A model generated the notes under the pieces. The model saw nothing but the letters and a program-made list of their open reading frames with translations. It was not told where the DNA came from and did no database searches. Below are positions 38,505 through 49,063 of a stretch of 64,000 nucleotides of DNA, one piece after another. How positions within the stretch are numbered: the stretch's first letter is position 1; each line of letters starts with the position of its first letter. Where the stretch lies: positions 1,178,001 to 1,242,000 of the forward strand of contig JADLSH010000326.1 of assembly GCA_016169945.1 (NCBI GenBank), read 5' to 3'. The translations under genes and the position numbers were made by a program. This stretch comes from Trachythela sp. YZ-2020. Taxonomy: Eukaryota; Cnidaria; Anthozoa; Malacalcyonacea; Clavulariidae.

Positions 38505-39007
38505 GGGCTGTACCAGTCATATATTTTCCAATGTTGTCTCCACAGTTTGTAAGTGGTATTAGGTGTTAGTTGTCTAGAATAACAACTAAAAATAGCCCCT
38601 GTCATAATCAAATGTACATATTTAACACAACCACTGTCTCGTCCATATTTTTCAAAATAATTAATAATCTCCTCGGTATGTTTTTTATTGTTAAGACAAA
38701 ATTTGGGTTTTTGGTTAGGATTTATAATACAAGTCCATAACCCTTTTGGTTTGTGCACAAAACATGCTTGGTGTAATAAGTTAATCCATAACGATCTTAG
38801 TCCATGTGTTAATCCTATGGAGTCTTTATGTTCGGTGACAACTTGTATCATAGCTAATAATCTTTCTACTATGTTGTGGTGAAATTTAAACTTAGTATCT
38901 GTATTTCTTTTAATCTGTCCAATAAAGTTACGACAACTAAGAATTTTGGTTTTGGTTACCATATCATCTATTATATATAAACATTTGTTAATCTGTGTTG
39001 GGTCCAT
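38501..39007 (-). CDS. Hypothetical 168-residue protein of the Polinton-like element
   Basis: A complete frame rich in Lys, His, Trp and Cys (HGLRSLWINLLHQACFVHKP; TTYKLWRQHWKIYDWYSP). No motif of polymerase, integrase, protease or capsid is visible. It is the second gene from the right TIR on the minus strand. Function unknown; a replication or regulatory role is possible only from position. Confidence 0.55.
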   Translation of the reverse strand: MDPTQINKCLYIIDDMVTKTKILSCRNFIGQIKRNTDTKFKFHHNIVERLLAMIQVVTEHKDSIGLTHGLRSLWINLLHQACFVHKPKGLWTCIINPNQKPKFCLNNKKHTEEIINYFEKYGRDSGCVKYVHLIMTGAIFSCYSRQLTPNTTYKLWRQHWKIYDWYSP

Positions 39008-39065
39008 AAGTTTTATTTATATTTGTATTTGTAACCCACAAAGGTTACAAATTATTATTGTGTGT

Positions 39066-39245
39066 CTATCTTTTAAATGGATGTTTAGTGTCACAGTGGT
39101 CTTTAAATTTAAACATATTTGTAAAAACTTTATTACAAGTAGGACATTTAAGATTTTCCCTTGCTATTTTTCTACGAGTTCTTGCAAACATTTTCGCTAC
39201 TGTTTCTTCCTCCTTTACTATTTTTGTTAATGATGATGCAAACAT
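39066..39245 (-). CDS. Small C2H2 zinc-finger protein of the Polinton-like element
   Basis: 59 codons from ATG at 39,245: a basic helix (MFARTRRKIAREN) and then one classical finger, C-x2-C-x12-H-x4-H (CPTCNKVFTNMFKFKDHCDT, then KH). The frame stays open upstream into the right TIR (HCFTRTHFGI...), so it may begin earlier or need a spliced leader. It could bind the palindromic sites of the TIRs. An internal ATG at 39,191 would give a shorter form. Confidence 0.6.
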   Translation of the reverse strand: MFASSLTKIVKEEETVAKMFARTRRKIARENLKCPTCNKVFTNMFKFKDHCDTKHPFKR

Positions 39246-39296
39246 TTTCTTTATCTCCTTTCTTGTTATTCCAAAATGTGTGCGTGTAAAACAATG

Positions 39297-39596
39297 TTTT
39301 CGAAAATATTTAAAAACAATGTTTCAAAAATATTTTAGAAACATTTTACCGTAACTCCCATTGTTGGGCGGGGGTGTTACGATGTTGCGCAATAGTTGGA
39401 CAATATTGTGTAATAGTTGGGTGTCACGTGTAAGTTGCACGTGAGTAGCGAGCGCGAGCGAGCGTGGGTGACACGTGGGTGATACGTGATAGGGAATCGG
39501 GTGTGAAAAATGCTGACGTTTGTATTTTTGCTGACGTTTTCATTTTTTGCTGACGTCAGCATTTTTTTGGCCCAGGATCCCGTTTTTTTCCCTACT
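39297..39596 (-). repeat. Right terminal inverted repeat of the Polinton-like element
   Basis: Mirror of 33,041-33,339, ending in CCCTACT. The target duplication AACGTT (39,597-39,602) follows. Confidence 0.9.
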
Positions 39597-39602
39597 AACG
39601 TT

Positions 39603-40650
39603 TTCTTTAAATGTTAGAAATTGTGCTCCGAGTTTAGGCAGATTTTCTTCAGAGCGTCTTTGAGCTAGAGTAGAGAAGTCCGTCGGCTGGACAGGATCAG
39701 ATAGCCCAGAGACGCTATTAAAAGACTTGTCGATAAATGCCTCGAGTTCCTTTATAGTAGAAGTATTTGAACTTAGCAGCATATCATCCAATTTGGATGC
39801 GTCGCCCAAGACATCGGTTTCAATATCACATAGATCGTTAGTTTTAGACAAGTTGATTAAATCCTCAATATTATTCATTTGACTCATCAAGGGCTGCGTT
39901 GGCGGCGAGGCAGTCTTACTTTTATTGTCAGCATGCTTTGTTGGTAAATTCTTAAATTTTAATGAGTTTATTTCATTATCAATTTCTAACAAATTCTCTT
40001 GAAGCTGTTTAATAGTGATATCTCGCTCGTTTATCGCTCTGTTTTTCTCGTCTAAAATTATGGAGAACTCCTTAAGCAAGGTCTCCATTCTGGTGTCGTA
40101 CGATGTTTGACGGTTTTCGGTGGAGTCCAAAACCTTACTAATAGACTCTATAATCGCGTTGGTAGAGTTAATAGCATTGTTTATGGATGTTATTTGTTTT
40201 TGCATAACTGCTATGTCCGTTTTAACCCCTTTCATATCGTTGGTAAAAGTATTATACGACCAACTGAGGTGTTTTAACGGGGTCGATTCAGCAGCTGCCG
40301 GGTTATTGTCAGTGATACTTTCGCATGTTTTAACAGGAGATATCTCTGCAGTCTCTGTTTCAAATACCGAATTCGCTATGTTGGTCGTATAATCAGTGAC
40401 CGTATCCGTGGTTGTTTGGCCAGCACAAGTTATATCTAAGACACTCACCAGATAGTTATTGAGCAGTTCACCATCCTTTCCTTGGAATAATAGTGAATTC
40501 TGTTTGCCCGGGTACCACGTCGCGATCAGATCGAAATTTCCGCTGGTAAATCTCTTAGCTTTACCACCAGGTGATGACCAATTGCCCCGTAGGCCAACAA
40601 TATTTTCAACAAAATTCTTTAGTAGTTGAAGATCCTGTGACCATTTAATT
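39603..40650 (-). CDS. ORF1 of element H, N-terminal part with PGG domain
   Basis: The PGG domain lies at about 40,650-40,460 (IKWSQDLQLLKNFVENI, GNWSSPGGKAKRFTS, LIATWYPGKQNSLLFQGKDG), closely matching element E. A long coiled-coil region follows (TNDMKGVKTDIAVMQKQITS; EKNRAINERDITIKQLQEN; LLEIDNEINSLKFKN). The frame enters the Polinton-like element at 39,596 and resumes at 33,034. No ATG is obvious at the start; an upstream in-frame start near 40,660 or loss of the start is possible. Confidence 0.8.
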
Positions 40651-40789
40651 CGTGTTCAGTCATACGTTAAGTGACCACAACCTTTCAAAGACCTAATAAT
40701 GTCTAAGTCAAGGTTCAGAGACATCAAATTTTCGATTTTTGTAGAGCTCGGAAAACCGTGACCGACGGCCATGTTGCATAAGTATTTCA

Positions 40790-41634
40790 AATGATCTTCC
40801 AGAATGTTTAAATCAGGCTACTCCTCGGCTGTTTGCCGACGATACTAATCTTACAGTAGCTGGTGAAAGTATTCAGGAAATTGAGTTGAACATGAATAGT
40901 GATCTTGCATGCATAAATGAGTGGCTTTTGGCCAATAAACTGAGCCTTAATGTTACAAAAACAGAATTTATACTCATAGGTTCAGCTCATAAACTAAACA
41001 ACCTTATTACACAGCCAGATCTCAAAATTAATCATAAAAAAATTAAACAAGTCTGTAACGCTACCGTACTTGGAGTAGAACTTGATGATAAATTATCTTG
41101 GAATAGACACATTGATAGAGTTGCTAAAAAAGTTACCTCGGGAATAGGAGCTATCAGGAAAATTCGTCATTTCGTTGATCGAGACACTTTGATTTCTATC
41201 TACAATGCCTTAATTAATCCTCATTTTGATTATTGCAGTGAGGTATGGGATACCTTGGGTGTCGGACTTTCAAACAGGCTTCAAAAACTCCAAAATAGAG
41301 CTGCTAGAGTCATAATGAACTTTGGAAATGATATTTCTGGACCAGAAGCAATAAAAGCGTTAGGATGGGAAACTCTTGAGACTCGACGAGCCAAGTCCAA
41401 AGCAAAAACAATGTACAAGGTTTTAAATAACCTGGCTCCGAGCTCGCTTGCGGAACTGTTTGAACAAAAGAGAAATATTACTCAATACGACCTCAGGGGC
41501 TCTTCTACCTCGCTGCAGTTGCCTCAACCAAAAACTGAAAAGTTAAAGAAAAGTTTCTCATACGATGGAGCTAGAGTTTGGAATTCTCTACCTGCAGATG
41601 TGCGTGATTCGGATACATTGACAATATTCAAAAA
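40790..41634 (+). CDS. Reverse transcriptase of element G, 3' part
   Basis: It resumes with NDLPECLNQATPRLFADDTN, which contains motif C and matches the order in element C. It continues through NKLSLNVTKTEFILIGSAH, LGVELDDKLSWNRHIDRVA, IGAIRKIRHFVDRDTLISIY, NRLQKLQNRAARVIMNF and SFSYDGARVWNSLPADVRD, to DTLTIFK. At 41,634 the Helentron-like array interrupts the last codons. No internal lesion, so the insertions here are younger than any decay of this part. Confidence 0.9.
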
Positions 41635-42132
41635 TAGGTACGCTAAGCGTACATGTATCTGCTCATGGTGCCCATGAAGGAGTAATATTCAACAATAGGC
41701 AATTCGTAATTACGGGCGCCATTTTGCAAAGGGGGCAAACACAATAAACAACAATAGCATGTCTCTAGGGACAAGTATTTTGACTATTCCCATTGGGACG
41801 AGGTGTGTATAGTTACTACGGCTGGCAGAGCCATAGGTTTAATACGCCCCTGTCTGTTTCGGCATCGTCGTCCTCGTGGGGTTTTTGGGAGTGTCACAAA
41901 CTTGCACTCCCATGGTCACCCAAGTCACCCGCACAAAACGCATGCAATTTTCTTGTCAATCTTGTGTGCATCTTTATAGAATACTTGCGCATTTTGAGTT
42001 ACGTACTTGTGTTTTAACCAGATCAATAACGCATCGAGGGAATGATACGATAAATGCAATACGAACGAGAAACGTACAAATCATGCTGATATTCGTCATG
42101 CACTTTGTAAAATATTCGACATACTTTAGTCT

Positions 42133-43003
42133 ATATGAGGGTATTATATTTTCAACAACAAACATTGCGCCTTCAAGACTTGACGATCGTAAAGCGCATC
42201 GCTCTAAAACATCTATACTCTACAATAGTTTGAGCGAACCATACGTGGGTATTTATTTGTATTTGTGGGAAACTAACGAGAAACTAGAAATCAGTGTTGA
42301 ATATAATTCAGACATAAACTCGCAATAACGAGCTCTATTTATTAGAGTTCAAGGGTCAGCTGTCACATATTCTTGATAATTATTACACTGTAAACGGGTC
42401 AAGTTTTTACAAGAAAACCGATCGAAGAGCTTAGTTCTCCTACATATTGCAATATTTTAAGATGATCCTATAGCTCCTCATTATTATACTTCGATTTGAC
42501 CCAAACGCTTGAACAGACTCGATATCAGTATTCAGCGAGACGCATTCCTCACGACAAAAATATGAGGGATATTATATTTCCAACAACAAACATTGCGCCT
42601 TCAACACTTGATTCGGCGCATCGCCCTAAAACATCTATACTCTACAATAGTTTGAGCGAACGTACCGTACGTGGGTATTTATTTGTATTTGTGGGAAACT
42701 AAAGAGAAACTAGACATCAGTGTTGAATATAATTGAGACATAAACGTGCAATAACGCGGACTGAGCTCTATTTATTAGACTAATTAGAGTTCAAGAGTCA
42801 GCTATCACATATTCTTGATGATTATTACACTGTATAAACTGGTCAAGTTTTTATAAGAAAACCGAAGACGTTAGTTCTCTCTACATCTTGCAATATTTTA
42901 AGATGATCCTATAGCTCCTCATTATTATACTTCGATTGGACCCAAACGCTTGAACAGACTCGATAAAATTAAAGTATTCGGCGAGATGCATTCCTCACGA
43001 CAA
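42133..43003 (+). repeat. 428-bp tandem repeat, two copies, in the first Helentron-like unit
   Basis: Copies start at about 42,133 and 42,561 (TATGAGGG-ATTATATT...). Each contains AACAACAAACATTGCGCCTT, CATCTATACTCTACAATAG and GTGGGAAACTAA, and ends at CCTCACGACAA. The right copy is cut by the alpha-kinase transposon. The preceding interval, 41,675-42,132, has no gene that I can support. Confidence 0.8.
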
Positions 43004-43013
43004 TAGTGGAATA

Positions 43014-43380
43014 TGGTGGCCCATTGATCTCATAGGAAAACAATTGTAAATTATTATCTTATTTTAAAATAAACTAAAAAATATAGAAAATTTAAAAATA
43101 TTTACTAAATAAATTCAATAAAAAAAATAATGGGAAAAAAATTTTGAATTAAAAGTTAAAAGAAAAAAAAGGAAACATATAATTTTTACAATTAGTAAAA
43201 AAAAAACAAATAGAAATATTTCGGTAAAAAAATATAAATCATTTCAATAAAAACTCAAATTCATTTTCATTTTGATTTGCTATGAGAGCGCTGGGCTTGT
43301 TCATAAAACTCAAAATGAAACTCGAAACAAAATTAGCGGCCCATTGGTCTCATAGCCCGCGATACATTTGCTCAGCGGGT
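43014..43380 (+). repeat. Left TIR of the alpha-kinase transposon
   Basis: 367 bp. The outer motif GGCCCATTGATCTCATAG recurs in the inner part as GGCCCATTGGTCTCATAG (about 43,339-43,356), so each TIR has two copies of a probable transposase binding site separated by very AT-rich sequence. Confidence 0.9.
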
Positions 43381-43529
43381 TCTCTTTCGAGATTGGCGCC
43401 ATATATGGTATCCATGGCGGGAATTTATCTTTTTTATCGATTGCTGTATTTAACTGTATCGAAGCAGACAAAACTCATTTAAATTTCAAATTTTCATCGG
43501 TTTGCTAAAAGCTTTAAGCTTCATAAACC

Positions 43530-45295
43530 ATGAATAATAAAAGAAAAGCGACATGGGACCGTCTGAAGCAGCAGATGACTAATAAGAGGACAAAACCTGA
43601 TGCAGCTCGGAAGACAAAAGGTTCGAGTGCTCCACATGAAATAATCGTGCAAAGGTTAGCCTCCGAGCCAGACAACAAACAAACCTTTCGACCAGTTCAG
43701 CCACGAGAATTTGTAGATTTTCCGTACGAAGAGCTAACGCTGGCAAATCTGAAGAAAGCCTGTGCGACGCACTTCGCTTTACCAGCTACAATATGCGATG
43801 TGCTTGTCTCAAATAAAGGACCTTCCGCCACAAATGTAAAGCAGATTCCCCACACAAAGAACAAGGTACAGTAGATATTGAGATTTATATTTAAATTTAC
43901 AGTACTTGACAAAAGAATGACAGACATGTCAAATCCTGCAAATTTTTGAAAGGATCAATATTGTACTACAGTAGCACATTTTACCATTTTTAACTTTTTT
44001 CAAGTATGAAAAGCTCCTTTGTAGCTTGTGTATCTGGGTAGAGCAAGGAATTTATGTAAGTGTATGCCCAAGTCCAACAGCACTCACAGGAGTATGTTTC
44101 TCGTCGTTATGGTTGGGGAGGGGCATTTAATAGCAATGGACCCAGAGTCTTCTCCCCATCTGCCTCTTGAGCTCCACATGCATGCTGAGGTTATGAGGTT
44201 AATAACCCTTAATAGGTAAACAAGATTGTAATATTATAATGCCATTTTACCTAGGTGTATCTTGTGCGTTTTGTTGTGGGGCAAGAAGATCACACAGCCA
44301 GTACTGCTTCAGCTTACCAATATGAAGGTCGTAGTGTAAAATTCGGTGAAAGTTCATTTAGAAGATCTGAAACACCATCTGACAACATGAGATGTAATGA
44401 TAGAAGGGCATCCGCACCAAGCCAAATGACAGGAAAAGGAACATACAGAGCAAATACAATGGATAATAAGAAGTATCCTGCATCAGTATCCATTGATGTG
44501 CTACTCAAAGCAGGCAAACTCATCAAACCAAAGTCCAAAAACAAGGTCTCCCTAACCATTGAGAAGTTTGATGTTATCAGCCAAAAATGGAGGGATGTAA
44601 CCGAGGTCACAGCCAGTGTAGAAAAGGTTAAATTTGCCTCTGGTGGATTTCGTGATGCTCACCATACTACACTGACAAATAATGCTTTTACAGAGGAGTT
44701 TGGAAATGAATGGGTGGTTAAGTACTATAATGCAAATGCTCTTGTATCAATAACTGAGATATTAGATTCCACGGTAGAAGACCACTGCAGGAAGCAAGTG
44801 CAAATGCATGCCGTTGCAAGGCATATGACAAACAAATTCAACTCAAAAGTGCATGCTGAATTTGGAGAGTGCTTTAAGTATAACCGTTGCTATTACACGA
44901 AGATTAATGATCAACCAGCAACAATTGAGGAGTTTGTTCCAGGAACTTTTGCCAAGATCATCAACAACAACGGCATTATTATCCCATTTGCAGAGGATGA
45001 TGATGATGATCTCAAACAAATGCTCCAAAAGGCTGAATGTTTGGTACATTATAGTCATGAATCGTCGAACACAAAGTTAATGTTGTTGGACATCCAAGGA
45101 TCAGGATATCAACTTTTCGACCCAGAGATTGCAACGAACGAGGTGCAGGATGAAGAAGACAATGAAGTGTACTTTTGCTGTGGAAATTGTTCTTCAGTTG
45201 GGATAAATGCCTTTCTCGCTGCACACACATGCAATAAATACTGTGAAATGATGGGTCTGGCAGAGAACAAAGACTGTATAATAAGTGTCAATTAG
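43530..45295 (+). CDS. Alpha-kinase (MHCK/eEF2K-type) gene carried by the transposon
   Basis: Two exons, 43,530-43,865 and 44,255-45,295, are joined by a phase-0 GT-AG intron (donor AAG/GTACAG, acceptor CCTAG/GTG), giving about 458 residues. Exon 1 is basic with a conserved-looking block (FPYEELTLANLKKACATHF). The atypical protein kinase domain fills the second half of exon 2: FASGGFRDAH (Gly-rich loop), WVVKYY (ATP lysine), TIEEFVPG, LMLLDIQGSGYQLFDPEIAT (catalytic Asp region) and GINAFLAAHTCNKYCEMMGL, the H-x-C-x3-C zinc module that defines alpha-kinases. All hallmark residues are present and no stop is seen. It phosphorylates Ser/Thr in known relatives; the target here is unknown. Confidence 0.85.
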
Positions 45296-45499
45296 AACAT
45301 TTATGGTACAATGGTTGATTAGAACATTAGGGATTTTTATGCAGTAAAAAAGTTTGGTTTTTCTTTTAAAAGTTCATTGACTGCAGACAGTGTTTTTATA
45401 ACATATGGACAGTAATTTGTGTTACTCTTGCATGCTGTTATGTTGCTGTGTTGTAATATAGTTAGAAAAAAACAAATGACAAATCAAAGATTTTACCTT
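45296..45499. other. 3' region of the alpha-kinase gene
   Basis: No gene. AT-rich sequence after the stop; no clear AATAAA. The insertion at 45,500 may have displaced the original polyadenylation site. Confidence 0.5.
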
Positions 45500-46289
45500 A
45501 GGGAGTGGTCATTATTTATGAGGAGGGAGGGTTGGCAAATGGGAGGGGGGGGGCAAACGAAGTTTCACTCCCATTTATATGGGGGTCAAAAAGTTTTACT
45601 CTGGGAAGGGGTCAAAAAGTTTGAGGCTTAGAATCGTGAATGCATGATAGTGGGAAAATGGGAAATGGTGTTTCAGAGACCCTAAAATCAAACATTTTCC
45701 GGGGGAGCATGCCCCCGGACCCCCGTAGGAAACTCAGCGTTTCCAGAGGAACACCGGCACTTTTGGACACCCCAAAGCCAAGACCCTGGCACTGCATACA
45801 CATCACTCTATTCATACTCATGATACATGCCACCTACTCCATTCATTTCGCACATCTCCCATACAATAGTATGGATACAGGTTTTCTAGGTATTATACAC
45901 CATCATCCAATTCATACACCGATTGTCAACGCATTCTATACATAATACCATAATCAACACCGGTGTAGGTCCCATTACCTATCTTTTTATCAAAATGCAA
46001 CAGCTGAGCATTATCGAGAATAATGTCACACTATGTTTCACACATGTTTCGAAAGTGGAATGTAAACTGACAACCATATTGAACAAAATGAAATAGCTTA
46101 TTTTCCATAGTATGATTTTTCTTTCATGAACAAAGTGGGAGTGAGTGATTTGAGGAGGGGGGTCAGAAAAGTTTTGACCCTGGGCAAGGGGGTCCTGAAA
46201 GTTTGCCGTCAATTTTGAGGGGGCCGAAAAATTTTCAACTATTATTTTCCCATTTGCCAACCCCTCCTCATAAATAATGACCACTCCCG
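45500..46289. mobile_element. MITE (about 790 bp) inside the alpha-kinase transposon
   Basis: TIRs of about 43 bp: GGGAGTGGTCATTATTTATG at the left and its complement at the right, both with GAGGGTTGGCAAATGGGA-type inner sequence. The inside is G- and C-run-rich (GGGGGAGCATGCCCCC palindrome) and non-coding. A target duplication is not clear (TTA versus GTA at the borders). It lies between the 3' ends of the kinase and transposase genes, so it disrupts neither. Confidence 0.8.
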
Positions 46290-46364
46290 TAACTGTCACA
46301 GGTATTGCATGAAAATCCATTCAATTTATCTCATGGTTTAGTTTTAAGGCATTATTATATTAAA

Positions 46365-48675
46365 CTACATACTATAACTATTTATATTACAAGTCTGCGA
46401 TTTAGGTTGATTGAATGTGATGGTAATGAGCCATAAGAAAAGAAATGTGTCTGCTGCCTCAGCTGGCTTCACCTCATCCACATGTGGAATCACTCTTTCA
46501 CATTCAGCTCTCGTATGCTGTGGCAGGTAGTCTTCACCAAATGCCATAACCCCAGAAATTGCTGCAACTTCATCAAGTGTTTCATTGCTCACAGGCATAC
46601 CTTTGTAAATATTTCAAAAAAATACTTTTACAAATTATCACAAATAGAAACAGGTTGTGACAAACCTGTAAGTCAGTGAAATTATACAGAACAGAACAAA
46701 AGGTACTTAACGTTTAGACAGGTGCACTGAATTAGTCTGTTTAAATTTATGACCATACAATTTGACCATCAGTTCTCCAGGGTACATACCACATTCTTCT
46801 GCACCATATTGTTCCGGAAAGGAATAAAGATGGCTTGGGATTCCTTTTGGCATCTGCGCATCTTTCTGGCTCCTCACTCTATGCGAATTCCATATAGTTT
46901 CCCGGAAAATTTCCAATTCTTTTTTAATGACAGGAATGTATATGAATGCCAACAGTTGTCTGTTGAAGTAGGTAAAGATAATTTGTTGGCAATTAATTAA
47001 TTGAAGTCAGTTACAGTATGCAATAAGTCCCATAAAAGCTATAAAATAGAATCATACTGTATATACAGCATAAAATAAAGGCAATCAAGAAGGACAAACT
47101 TTATATAGTTTTGCCCAAATTTTATGGGAATTTCTATTACCTGTCAGTTTCTATGTCAGGGTCATAATGCCCCTGTTCTAACAACATCAGCAGCTGTCTC
47201 TTAAAAAATTTTTCCAATCGTTGGTGTAGCTCTCGCCACCACCTTTCAATCTAAATGAATTGTAAAGAGAGAATCACAGTATTATGTACAGTACAGTGTA
47301 TAAGTCTATCAATTATAAAATGTCAGGAAATTAAAACAGCCATTTTAGTTAGATGCATGGTTGTATCAAGCTTGTGGCATACTTTGTTGCTGGTAGAAGG
47401 ACCATAGTGAACTGTGTCAGCTGTTTCATCATTATCACCTTGTGTCTGCCTTACAAATGCATGAATGGTGGCCATGTCTCCGTCTCAGTACCTTTATCCA
47501 ATCTGAGATGTTTGCTTATCACTATGAAGAAAAATGGAAGGAGGTGTTTTGAGTTATACTATAAAAGCTTATCAATTTACAAGTAATTAAGTTCTTTCTC
47601 TTGTTTAAATTTTAACATAGCAGTTCACAGAACAATACAATAGTTATGCCTATGCAGGAATTTGCATATCATACAAAAAAAAACTCTTACTCTTTACATG
47701 GTACAAATGCTCCATATACCAGCGGCCAATAAGTTTGGGGTCAGAATTTCCTGGCCATAATTTTAAGTACAGGATGCATCCACTAAAGGCATCTTGCAGT
47801 CCATATATTGCCAATGGAAATGTAGAGTTCATAAATCCCATTAGTTTATCATGACCATCAGCCGAGTGGGTGTGATTCGGCCCCTGTTTGGCAAGAAAAT
47901 ATATCTACATTATAAAATCACAAGGGATCTCCCCTTGATGAATAAAATCACCTAGTGTTAAACAGAGTAAAATGGAGAAGAAGGCACACAAGGATGCATT
48001 GTGCCTGTGTAAAACATTTTCTTTGGGTGATAAGAGTTTAGACCAGCCAGAAAATTCCAGCCACTATTACTGTAAGAATTGTGGGACCCCCCAAAAGTTG
48101 TCCATCTGCCAAAATAGGCTTTCCCATCAGGTGGCCTCAGAGAGACCCACCACACCGAACATAAATTGCTTTGGAGGGTGCAACCTCAGAATTAATTTAC
48201 TATTTCACTTCGATAACGCCTACACTAATACAATTCTTACCAGTGACGTAAATGTTCCTGTTGCTCCTCTCCGTCTTTTCTTCATACCGACATTTCCTCG
48301 TCGTTCGAGGCCTTCAGGGTCGACTAATGTCATTACATCGTGCACCAAATTACGAGGCACACATAACTGATGTTGTTCACGAATTTTGTGATGCATTGCT
48401 CGATACCCTAGCAGTTGACCAGGGCCTTCCATTTCTTCCCTTATTGCGTTTTCAACATCTTCGACGTTAGTATCATATCTTATGTACTTGACATCAAAAA
48501 ACGCCAGTCTCCTCGCAAGAGTGCTTAAAGACCAGGCATACTGGGGATAATTATGTGCAGCAAAGTCTAGAATTTCTTTTCTTGATAAATTCCTTGCCAC
48601 GTATTTTTCTAGATCGTTTTTCAACTGTTCATCGTCCTGCCATTCTGAGTTTCGTATACGACCAGCATCCGCCAT
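46365..48675 (-). pseudogene. Six-exon integrase-type (rve-like) DDE transposase
   Basis: Exons by GT-AG rules: 48,675-48,241; 47,883-47,691; 47,521-47,383; 47,250-47,141; 46,959-46,712; 46,600-46,365. Exon 1 starts MADAGR and holds a helix-turn-helix-like region (LSRKEILDFAAHNYPQYAWS) and LLGYRAMHHKIREQH. The catalytic core has ADGHDKL (first D, exon 2), RLDKGTET (second D, exon 3) and IERWWRELHQR (E, exon 4). Exon 5 holds YIPVIKKELEIFRETIWNSH. Splice phases agree across exons, except that one base is missing in exon 3 right after RLDKGTET, which shifts the frame. The start at 48,675 is preferred over an in-frame Met inside the TIR. Confidence 0.8.
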
Positions 48676-48696
48676 GTTGTTTTCTTTTTGCAAGAC

Positions 48697-49063
48697 ACCC
48701 GCTGAGCAAATGTATCGCGGGCTATGAGACCAATGGGCCGCTAATTTTGTTTCGAGTTTCATTTTGAGTTTTATGAACAAGCCCAGCGCTCTCATAGCAA
48801 ATCAAAATGAAAATGAATTTGAGTTTTTATTGAAATGATTTATATTTTTTTACCGAAATATTTCTATTTGTTTTTTTTTTACTAATTGTAAAAATTATAT
48901 GTTTCCTTTTTTTTCTTTTAACTTTTAATTCAAAATTTTTTTCCCATTATTTTTTTTATTGAATTTATTTAGTAAATATTTTTAAATTTTCTATATTTTT
49001 TAGTTTATTTTAAAATAAGATAATAATTTACAATTGTTTTCCTATGAGATCAATGGGCCACCA
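48697..49063 (-). repeat. Right TIR of the alpha-kinase transposon
   Basis: Inverted copy of 43,014-43,380. The target duplication TAGTGGAATA follows at 49,064-49,073. Confidence 0.9.

Larger units (their letters stand above)
33041..39596. mobile_element. Compact Polinton-like (Maverick-like) element, 6,556 bp
   Basis: The element has near-identical TIRs of about 300 bp that start with AG and a perfect 6-bp target duplication, both diagnostic of Polintons. It sits inside ORF1 of element H. Plus-strand genes fill 33.47-34.89 kb and minus-strand genes fill 39.25-34.97 kb; they converge at a CA-rich tract. Recognised products are an A32-type packaging ATPase, a collagen-like fibre and a C2H2 finger. 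No protein-primed DNA polymerase, retroviral-type integrase, adenain-type protease or long (500-residue) capsid frame is visible. Typical Polintons are 15-20 kb, so this is probably a non-autonomous or satellite form. The near-identical ends indicate a fairly recent insertion. Confidence 0.85.
29131..40789 (-). mobile_element. Non-LTR retrotransposon H (minus), inserted in the RT of element G
   Basis: Minus strand order: ORF1 (40,650-39,603 then 33,034-32,150, interrupted by the Polinton-like element), and endonuclease plus RT (32,276-29,299). The 3'UTR ends in a TTGAATAAA-type repeat tail at 29,131-29,180. Without the Polinton-like insert it is about 5.1 kb. It belongs to the family of elements D and E. 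Both flanks belong to element G and show short similar sequence (GTATTCAA at left, GTATTTCAA at right), a possible target duplication. The segment 40,651-40,789 is its 5'UTR. Confidence 0.85.
43014..49063. mobile_element. TIR DNA transposon carrying an alpha-kinase and an integrase-type transposase
   Basis: Perfect 10-bp target duplication TAGTGGAATA (43,004-43,013 and 49,064-49,073). TIRs of 367 bp (43,014-43,380 and 48,697-49,063) begin TGGTGGCCCATTG. Two convergent genes lie between them: a two-exon alpha-kinase gene (plus) and a six-exon DDE transposase of the retroviral-integrase fold (minus). An inner TIR element lies at 45,500-46,289. The transposase resembles a family seen in cnidarian genomes (possibly IS3EU-like); a 10-bp duplication is unusual for integrase-type transposases. 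The near-perfect TIRs and duplication mean the insertion is young. Confidence 0.85.

Noticed and set aside
33041..39596. Complete autonomous Polinton or adenovirus-like genome
   Set aside because: No frame shows polymerase B, integrase or cysteine protease motifs, and 6.6 kb has no room for them.
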